Position numbers and translations under genes: made by a program. Positions 55,981 to 64,000 of a stretch of 64,000 bases of DNA are shown here, piece by piece; position 1 is the stretch's first letter, and the number at the start of each line of letters is the position of its first letter. The stretch spans positions 1,737,501 to 1,801,500 of the forward strand of contig JAINUG010000135.1 of NCBI GenBank assembly GCA_029706075.1. Direction: 5' to 3'. Under the pieces are notes generated by a model that was not told the origin of the DNA, made no database searches, and was given only the letters and a program-made list of their open reading frames with translations. The stretch is from Aldrovandia affinis (lineage: Eukaryota; Chordata; Actinopteri; Notacanthiformes; Halosauridae).

Positions 55981-56399
55981 TTTAGTAGGGTGGCAGGGGG
56001 TGGACACCTTGCACAGGTGGTGAGTTGAAATATTAAAAAAACACAAGGAAAAAGGATTTTGGTGGGCCTAAGGGCCCTTTTATTTCTGGGGAAACAGATA
56101 AAATGTCAGAAAATAAAGACAAACTAAACACTGTAGCTGAGTGTAAGAACAAAAAGAAACCCCAGAACAAATCCCTCCATGTCCACAAAACAAATCCTCC
56201 TCTAGGCATGACAGGCTGTGCTTTTATAGAAGGCCTAATGAAGGCAATAGGCAACACCTGAGCTGATTACTGATCAGCCTCAGGTGAGCATGCCTGTGTG
56301 TGAGGCTGCCGCTGTCCAAGGGCCTGTAAGCTTCTGGCTTTGGGAGGGAACAGAGCCCGACAGCAGCCAAAGAGGAAGAGACGCCCTCTCAGCATCACA
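55981..56399 (-). mobile_element. Second copy of the same LTR family, inverted
   Basis: On the minus strand it starts TGTGATGCTGAGAGGG and keeps GGACAGCGGCAGCCTCAC, CTCACCTGAGGCTGATCAG and TTCTATAAAAGCACAGCC in the same order as the copy at 55231-55675, with AATAAA downstream. It is more diverged and has no clear flanking duplication. Its inverted orientation and lack of interior mean the two are independent insertions or a rearranged pair, and not the two ends of one element. Confidence 0.65.
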
Positions 56400-57000
56400 T
56401 CATTGCTCAAAATAACTTTGCCATTTCATGCACATTCACTTCACGTCTCTATTCAAAACAACAAAAACATAGCTTTACTTATCCGTTGTCACAATAACAA
56501 ATGGCATTTTCATTCAACTGCAATTACAAGGATTCTGTGACTCAAAAAATATGAGAGAGCATAAGCAATGTCATCTAGCAACCCAGAGAATGATCTTCTT
56601 TTAATCTTGGACAAATTGTGATGATGTGCGTCGCTGTGGAATAATAGCATGATTGTGAATCTTAGCATTTCAAAATGAAGGTCTGACATGAGCGTGGTCA
56701 ACGGGGGCCAACAGCAATGCTGAGGAAAACGAAAAGATTTGAGTGTGTCATTTGTGTGTTAATTAATTGATTTAGTTTCTTTTTCACTGCCAAGGTAGTT
56801 CACAAAGTATATTGACGGGCATTCTGAATACTGAAAATTAGTTTGAAACTCTCAATCTAGAAATGCACTGAAGTTCTTCTAAAGGTTATTTTACCTTTCG
56901 AGAGTGAAAAAAACACAAAAAAACAGCTCCGCATTATTACATTTCAATAGGACCATTAATCCTTTTATATGATCGGTCCATCCTCCCTCCCCGCTACCGC
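56400..57000. other. Unassigned non-coding stretch
   Basis: No gene or named repeat recognised. Confidence 0.35.
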
Positions 57001-57300
57001 GAGTTGTGCCACTCTTATAAAGCCGTGGTAATGCCCCTTTCATTGCCTCCTGATTATGGAATAAGTGCCAGCTTTAAAGCTATCACGAGTTTGATTGAAG
57101 GAAGAGATGCTTGCTTTATTCGGGTTGACTACGCTGCGGAATTCAAGCCGGAGTTTAGTGTCTTGAGGCGCCTTCAGTCTGCGCTGCTTTGTGTTCTTCG
57201 AGGAAGCACCTGGATGACAGAGCGGCACATCATTAAGGGTTTTGCGCTCCACATCACTGTGTGTCAATGGAAGTTCAACAGCACCCACTGACGCTACAGA
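57000..57300. promoter_or_regulatory. Candidate conserved non-coding block
   Basis: A 300-bp island of balanced composition, with CpGs and no repeats, inside AT-rich DNA. Both strands happen to be open for over 80 codons (57004-57291 plus, 57040-57288 minus), but neither product shows a known domain. Unusual retention of open frames and CpG could reflect constraint, or simply GC content. Confidence 0.25.
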
Positions 57301-60300
57301 AACCTGCGAAAAGGTTTTCAGCCACGACGGCTAATTAAATCGCACCGTAGGTTGGAGATATCGAAACACACCATCGTTATAGCGCATCGGTGTGAAATAA
57401 CTGAGCGCTGAACAATGCATTTGCAGGGACTCCACGGGTAGAGAGAAAAGACAAGACATCAGCTCTGAGCCCCACTGACTCCAGATCAGTTTCCTGTTTT
57501 GTTTTTAGTTTAACTGTAAAGGGAGAATATCGCTGACGTGATGCACTGTGATTTGTTTTACATTCATTATGCACATATTGAGATGTTCGTTTCACTTGAT
57601 AAGATTCCAGATTCCTGAGGTTTCAAACACGTTCATGACTTGAAGGGCCAAGAGTTAAAAATGCAGGAGGCATATCTAATACCATTTAACAATAGCTTTG
57701 CACAGACTAATTACGGTGTGAGTGAGTGGGAGTTGTTTTACGTCCTCTGGACTGGATGCCTTTGGAGAATTCTGGATTATTTGAAAGATGGTATCCAACA
57801 GCAAGACAACCCAAAAGCCCCACTAACAGGAGGGGGCCTGTTGTCATCTTTCATGCATTGAAGTCTGACTAATGTTCTCTCAACTGGTTCCTTTACAAAA
57901 AAAAAGAAGAAGAAAAAACCCACCCATTCTCATCTTTGAAGAGGCAGCGTCACGACCAATTGTGAGAAAAATCACTTCACACTACTGCTTCAAAGCCGCC
58001 AACTTCAGAAGCGTGAGCCGTTGTGGCTGACAACCTATGCTTGTTTGTCTTTTGATGTGTTTTTCTCTCTTTTGCTCTCTGTCTCTCCCCTTGGTGTTCA
58101 GCATGTGCCTGTAAATTGGCCTGTGTCTCATGTTCACAAGCCATATCACTATATCACTCATTGGCCTGGTCATTAACTCCAGCTCTGCGGTGTCTGCTCA
58201 ATAAATTAGCACGCACAAGGTACCCAAGACTACACTCAAATTTTACTTTGAAATCCGGCCCCCCTCAATAAACAAAGATATCAATCCATTTACCTGAAAT
58301 GTCTTTTAAAGTGGAAAAACATACATTAATTATGTTATATTCCTTCAATGGGCCTATGCACTATGCGGTTTATTCAAATATTTATCATATGCATGCATTG
58401 TTTCACTTTTAATGAATGCATATATTGGCTTTAATTCCTTCCCTGCATTTGTATGGGGATACCTTTGATGCGGAGTACAGAATGTGAGAACAAGCATTTA
58501 CATTTTTCCATCATCAGTATTATTTCCAGTGTATTCCAACGACACCACAGACAATGAAGCTGCAATAATGCGTACGGAATGAGACATACGAGGACGCAAT
58601 GGCTAAATTGATATTGTGAGCGTCCACCATGCTGGTGAAACAGGCTGCCTGTCTGAACCCATCAGCAAAGATGTTCCTGTGTCAAGGGTCACGGAGCAGA
58701 GTGGTGCCCCCTGGGAAGGTCCCTGACATTCCCGGCCAATGGCGAGTGGCGCAGCGTTCCAGAAGCCGCTGCCTCCCGTTAAAGCGGGGTGAAGGAGCGG
58801 GCCGCTTGCGATCCCAGCCGGATGGACATTGCAATGGAACAAGCCCGGCAGGCGTTTGGCGTGGAAACGAGAAAGGTAAATTGCACATTACGGTGGCACG
58901 TTCTACAAAAGTAATATAATGTTGGCTGGGAAATGCCTTGGTGCCTTGGTTTTACAAAGTACCTGTGTACATTTAAAAAGTTTGTGTTTTGAAGGGCGAT
59001 GATAGGAGCTACCAGTCAATTATTCGGTCTGAGAATGAACTTTACCACAAGTAAACAATTGCGAAAAGGTCACCATGGGAGTTTCGTCATGTCTCATGCC
59101 CTTTCCAGCTGTAATTAAATTAAACAATTAGTAGCGCATCCTCTCACATTGATGAATAAAAAAAAAAACACTTTATTGGCCATAACCTTAATTACACATA
59201 AGGGTCATCATTTCATAGATATTGTCTAGTGGCCTGTAAGCTTAAGTGTCATTTTATTCTGTTTAAAATGTACTGTATATTGTGAAAGTGTAGGCCTATC
59301 ATCAAAGAACAACGACTGGCATATACCATATCTTCAGCATCGTAAAAAAATGACATCTTGTTTCTCCAAAAATATTTTTTTTAGGGAAGGAGAAAAGAGT
59401 TTTAGTCTTGGAGCAATTAAACATCGACAGTGCACAACTGATGCAAGCTTTCCATTCATGTATCAAATTAAAAAATTGAGATTTTTTACCACACTGACGA
59501 TATACAATTGCTGTCTCTGAAACAGGCGAAGAACAAGAATTACAATAACACGTCCTTAACCTTGTTTCATTACTTCAGTTCTCTAATTCTCATATCCATT
59601 TGCAAAGGAACTTCACTGTTGAAAGATTTTAAAAGTTTCTGAAGTAAGTTGTTCATGCACTAGGGTGTTTTGTGTGTGTGTGTCAATGATCATATTTTAA
59701 AAAGAAAATGTGTTATTGCATTTAAAACCAGAAAACTAATTAGTCTGTGCAGTTTGAGGACGACATGAATGGAGTTGAAAGCTAATGAGAAATCCACTGC
59801 ATCCTTCAAACTAACAACCATATTATTTCCCATGTTATCCCCCCCCCACACACACACACTTTGTGTTTGAGAGCTGCATTGACCAGAAAGAACCCGTCAA
59901 AATCGGCTTAAGGGCTGCAACACTTTTACCGTCATTAAAGAAAAATGCTTTATTATCCACTGGAAAAGTAGGAGATAAAGCAGTTGCATTCATCTTCAGC
60001 TAAATGTATAAATCATCCGATTCACTCACATGCACGGACCCAGGGAAACACTCCACAGAAATACTTGCACGTTCATATATCATAGTGGCATATATAAAAT
60101 GGAAAATCTTCCTTGTAACCATAAATCATATATTAATCTACTTTGCCTCACAATGCCAACGTTCTGGATTCAAAGCTCTTGGTCTGAAATTCCGGTAACC
60201 CCCCCATCCCAACAATTTTACAAAATAATATTTCATTGACTAAGAAAAAAACGTAGAATGTCAAATGTACCACAATGAAAAATCAGTTGTTATTGCATTA

Positions 60301-60862
60301 CAAGTAAATTCAATTTCACCTGCCTTTAAGTCTGCTTGGCAGACAAATAATTTTCTTTGTTTGCTGCCAAAGTCAGCACAGTAGAGTTCTACTCTCCATA
60401 AGTGTATAATATATCTCAACAAAAATGTTTTCAATGCAACAAAAAGCCAGGTTACTCACAAAGCATATACTCTCTGTACATCTATAAAATACAATTCCTA
60501 AATTCGCTCTGCATACCAAATTGTTTTCATCTAAATGATACCAAGTTACAACTAAACTTTCATCAATATATTTCACAGAAACTAAACAAGCACTGTTCCA
60601 ATACAATGATTCCCATATTGTCCTACATTCCTTCAAGCAACTAGTCCCATCACTCGTTAGGTTTATTCAAATGTTATATCACATCCCAAAATGTCTAAGT
60701 GTACATGAAATAAATTGCATGAGTTTCATATTCTGTGTTTGAAAATGGCACACTCCATAAAGGATATGTAAATCCTTCCTATGATGGTGATTGATATCTG
60801 ACATTCCAACCTTAGAAGTAATAAAACATGCCATTCAATGCTGATGCTTACATACATTATAT
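57301..60862. other. Long low-repeat non-coding stretch
   Basis: No recognisable mobile element for about 3.5 kb. The part at 58560-58920 is GC-balanced with a 96-codon plus frame and counter-frames, none recognised. The rest is AT-rich with short A or T tracts (57897-57915, 59158-59169) and a C run near 59840. Confidence 0.35.
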
Positions 60863-60864
60863 AA

Positions 60865-61065
60865 CATTTTACATTTACATTTTAAGCATTTAGCAGACGT
60901 TCTTATCCAGAGCGACTTACAAGATGTGCATTAATACATGGTAAGAACAATCATTGTTCGCGCAAGAGATCAGTGCAGTAATACAGCAACAGACATCGTT
61001 GTTGGCAGCTGCATACCATAGCTGTAACACTGGGAAGGAAAAGGTTGGTACATTTTTGTCTTTTT
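60865..61065 (-). mobile_element. UnaL2-like LINE 3' end, minus strand
   Basis: Near-identical by eye to the 3' UTR at 2925-3095: ACAAGATGTGCATTAATACA, GCAGCTGCATACCATAG and CTGTAACACTGGGAAGGAAA follow the tail stem-loop (complement of GACGTTCTTATCCAGAGCGA). No ORF2 remains. The good match between the two copies suggests related and not very old insertions. Confidence 0.8.
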
Positions 61066-61069
61066 TTAT

Positions 61070-62045
61070 TAATTAAATTATTACATTTTTTATATAACAT
61101 TTGTTTCACTTTCAAACCATACCATGCAAAGAGCCAACCATCCAGAGCAACACATCATTATTATTAGCACATATCAATACAGTAATTGCTGAATACGTTT
61201 CAGAGATTAGCAGTATTGTTTCAGTATCAACAGCACTGAATACTTTGAGAATCCGCAGCATAAGTTTTGATTTGACTGTATTCTTTTAACACAGCCCGTC
61301 TGCAATGAGAGCCATTCGAAAACTGGGCAGACAGTAGCGCAAACAAATAAATGATGATTCAATTTGGTGATTTACAAGCAGCCCATCAGCAACAAGGAGT
61401 TTCTTAATAGTATGTTTGGTGCCAAATTGTTGCTTAAAATGGTGAACAGACCAAAAAGAGAGCAGGCAAGGATGACATCACAACTCTGGCCATTTTGCTA
61501 ATGTGTATATTAGTGTATATTGATCGGGTGATGTAATCATAGAATGTGGGATCACTGTGTGGCAGTGAGGAGTGAGGACAGAATTTGTTGTGTGCTGCAA
61601 ATGCTGAAGTTGGTATACAATCATATATTGGCAGAGGTCATCGAAATGAAACGCATCGATTATGATAATCTTTCAGAGGGTTATCCTTTCTTACAGAGAA
61701 TGTAGCTGGCAATTCTATCCTATGCGTTTTAGTTGTATTCCTTAGCGTGAATTCAAAGAAACATGCCATTTTAAAGTGAGCATTGTTCTTTTAAACTGTA
61801 AGGTTAATAGAAAGCAATCCTTCCCAAGCTAGCTAAGTTCCGTGGGCGGTAGAGCAACAAGCAGCAGATGGCTAGCAAGCTAACTGTAAATATAATGTAC
61901 CTGGAAAGCTAGGTAGCGTGCTGTTGACTTTTGTTAATGAAACACCTGAAGTATAGCTAGTTAGCTAGCTAGTTAACGAGGCAGCATCAAGGGAAGGTTC
62001 ATGATGGGAAGGTAAATGTGATAGGGACTGAGTTGTGAATTGCTG
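61070..62045. other. Unassigned non-coding stretch
   Basis: AT-rich, with a small TAGC/GCTAG-rich patch at 61950-61978. No gene or named repeat. Confidence 0.4.
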
Positions 62046-62059
62046 GAAGAAAGGTATCT

Positions 62060-62356
62060 GGCCTCCCGCGTGGTCCAGTGGTTACAACGTCCGACGCTGG
62101 CCACGGAGACCGGGGTTCAATTCCCCGTCTCGCCAAGTGTCGGCTTTGGCCGGGAGTGCCACCAGATCCACGTTTGCGTATAAGAGTGGCCCTGTTCCGG
62201 GGTTCGGTTACGGCTGGGAGTGATGTCTCGGAAGAGGCGTCATTGCTGGAAGCAGCGAACTCACATTAAGGGGATTACGTTAAAATCGGGTCTAATTGGC
62301 TAGCAAATTGGGAGAAAATGGGATAAAATCAGAAACAAAGAAAAAAAAAGAAAAAA
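62060..62356 (+). mobile_element. tRNA-derived SINE with target duplication and A-rich tail
   Basis: Head GGCCTCCCGCGTGGTCCAGT with A box TGGTCCAGTGG and B box GGTTCAATTCC (62114-62124), body as in 19762-20151 but shorter, tail TAATTGGCTAGCAAATTGGG and GAGAAAATGGGATAAAATC, then an A-rich run. The flanks AAGAAAGGTATCT at 62047-62059 and 62357-62369 are identical (13 bp). Insertion is recent relative to most repeats here. Not a tRNA gene: the 3' half of the acceptor stem is missing and the SINE body follows. Confidence 0.88.
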
Positions 62357-62439
62357 AAGAAAGGTATCTAGCTAGCTACCCAGGTGTATGAATGAAACAG
62401 GGCTTACCTACTCAACCTGGCCTATCGGAGGCATGAACA

Positions 62440-62600
62440 AATATGATGCAGGGTTTCCATGTGTAATGATGCAACATACAAAGGAGTTGAGTGGACCTAA
62501 ACCATGCCAGGAAAATGCACCCCACACCATAACAGAGCTGCAAGAACCCTTCATTTACTCATGCGTTTCCTCTACTTAGGCAGTTAACTGTATGTATGGC
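62440..62600 (+). mobile_element. Tc1-like terminal fragment
   Basis: TTGAGTGGACCTAAACCATG, CAGGAAAATGCACCCCACAC, CAGAACCCTTCATTTACTCA-type sequence and GCGTTTCCTCTACTTAGGCA match the right end of the Tc1 copy at 18150-18245 in the same orientation, so its transposase would read on the minus strand. Only about 150 bp remain. Confidence 0.7.
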
Positions 62601-62608
62601 GCTTCAAA

Positions 62609-63097
62609 ATGTCAAATCCAGTGAATTTAAGTAAGAAAGTAATGATTTCCAGGAGTTCTAAATACATACCTGCCAAAAGCACACTGACAGCTGTTCAGTG
62701 CATGCTTGAAGGACTTATTTGTGTTTTTTGTGTGATTTATAATTGTTTTCCCACCCAAACTGGCAGCAGCAGTCATGGTAGCAGGTCTGCCATTACATCT
62801 GTGGTTTTGTTAAAAACCAGGGAAGGTTTGCAAAAAGCAGCTGGTGCTATAACCATGACAGCCCCTTTCAGAGTAATCTGTAAAATCACTGTTTTGGCTC
62901 AACGTGCGACATATTACTTATGTACCTTGTTTTTCTTGATACTATATTTTGCATACTTTACCATTATAAGTAATATAGTGCATGCTGCCGCAAAAAACAG
63001 GCCTATTTTAAACCCTGTCACACCTAGAAAGATGATATCCAGATGGATGGGGAACTGTAATTCTCCTCGTTGTTTTATATTAGCGTCTGTGGGGTGA
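62609..63097 (+). other. Unrecognised 162-codon open frame
   Basis: The frame starts MSNPVNLSKKVMISRSSKYI and includes a hydrophobic stretch (LCTLFFLILYFAYFTIISNI, about residues 104-123) that could be membrane-spanning. There are no cysteine or motif patterns I recognise, no clear promoter, and no splice signals at its edges. An ORF this long can arise by chance in 64 kb. I would not call it a gene without transcript support. Confidence 0.12.
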
Positions 63098-63099
63098 GG

Positions 63100-64000
63100 T
63101 AGAATGAGAGACATGCTTATTTTATGAGGGAGATTTCCACAGTTTATTTGATAAAAGATCCTTTGAGGAGAGGATCCTATGAAAACTCTTTCTCCGTGCA
63201 CCATCCTAGGGGACTATTAGTTTATATATCAACTGCTCTTTAAGGGAAGTATCAGCAGAGGTCCAAGAAATTTCATTTGCTGCTGAATTATTTAGAGGGC
63301 AGTTTAGATGCCGGTGGAATGTATATTGCATGAGGGCGATACCCAGGCTGCGTGCTTATGCCCAATGTCCTCTGTCGTCCTATGGTCTCCTCGCTGCCCT
63401 GCCGGAATGAATGCTGATAGGCCATTAGCCAGGCACGGCTGCAAGGCAACCGATTAAGACAGTGGACAAGCTGCGATGGAACGGCAACTAGAATGTCATC
63501 ATGAGAATTCAGATCTGAATAAAAAAGCTAAAAGAAGTGCGCTTGAGAGCATGCAGAATAAAAACAGGAAGCGGCTCTCCAACTGAGCCGAAGATGTGCT
63601 TCGAGCCATACAGGAAGGCCAGAATGTTTAGGTGAATTCACCAGCATAAATCAGGAGTCTGATGATCGTCTCCATTGCCCTGTCCATCATACTGTACTGT
63701 AATTTATGTCAAAATGCTAATATATTGTTCTATTCGTTACGTTCTTGGTCTTCTGAATTTCCATCCACCAGTGATTTCAGACAGATTACAAACAATGGCT
63801 CTTTCTCAGACTTAATGCAGTCCTCACTTTAATACAGCCTCCCCACATTTCATCACTATTAGCAGTGTGCAAAGTTAGCATTCTGTTTCCTTTTGTCTGA
63901 TATTGGAAAAGCCACACTTATATATATAAACAGAAAAAAACCTGCTGCAACAGCTACTTGTTTTGCTGTCTGTGCACTTCTAAAATTGGTGACTGGATAG
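63100..64000. other. Unassigned non-coding stretch
   Basis: No gene or named repeat. A short TA run lies near 63920. Confidence 0.4.

Overview
This looks like non-coding DNA from a ray-finned fish genome. Stop codons are dense in all six frames, microsatellites (GT, TA, CA) are common, and there are no bacterial-type operons. The mobile-element content is typical of fish: L2-clade LINEs and tRNA-derived SINEs with GTCGCTCTGGATAAGAGCG-type stem-loop tails and (TGTAA)n ends, teleost Tc1-like transposons, and many palindromic hAT-type MITEs. The (TGTAA)n-tailed LINE/SINE partnership closely resembles UnaL2/UnaSINE1, described from the eel Anguilla. An eel or another elopomorph is therefore a reasonable guess, but not proven. 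I recognise no complete host protein-coding gene.

Layout. 1-9.9 kb: a CpG-rich block (240-830), a UnaL2-like LINE end, a pogo/Tigger fragment, two nested hAT elements each with its own 8-bp target duplication, a palindromic hAT MITE, a 90-bp interval with perfect exon-like boundaries (6476-6565), and two SINEs. 9.9-23 kb: a SINE, two internally deleted Tc1 copies, a hAT-like MITE, an intact-looking tRNA SINE with a clear target duplication, and one UnaSINE1-like copy. 23-30 kb: a GC-rich block with a consensus splice donor, quiet single-copy sequence that may hold conserved regulatory DNA, then a 250-bp GT microsatellite followed by a 540-bp G-rich minisatellite. 30-43 kb: small tandem duplications, a duplicated 220-260 bp repeat, a large inverted-repeat element, and a dense patch of LINE fragments (a zinc-finger C-terminus, an L1/Tx1-like endonuclease-to-RT piece, and another LINE carrying a solo LTR), plus a rearranged Tc1. 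43-51 kb: more Tc1, SINE and MITE pieces, a 37-bp hairpin-forming minisatellite inside Tc1 debris, and a 1.5-kb solo LTR on the minus strand. 51-64 kb: mostly quiet sequence, two LTR-like copies in opposite orientation, a LINE tail, a second well-bounded SINE and Tc1 remnants.

The window is best read as a gene desert or a very large intron. Host function, if present, would lie in the CpG-rich blocks, the short exon candidate and the long stretches free of recognisable mobile elements. I found no novel multi-gene system. The most interesting signals are structural: nested, datable insertions; a SINE that lost the stem-loop its partner LINE recognises; hairpin and G-rich minisatellites; and a possible 90-bp exon open in two frames.
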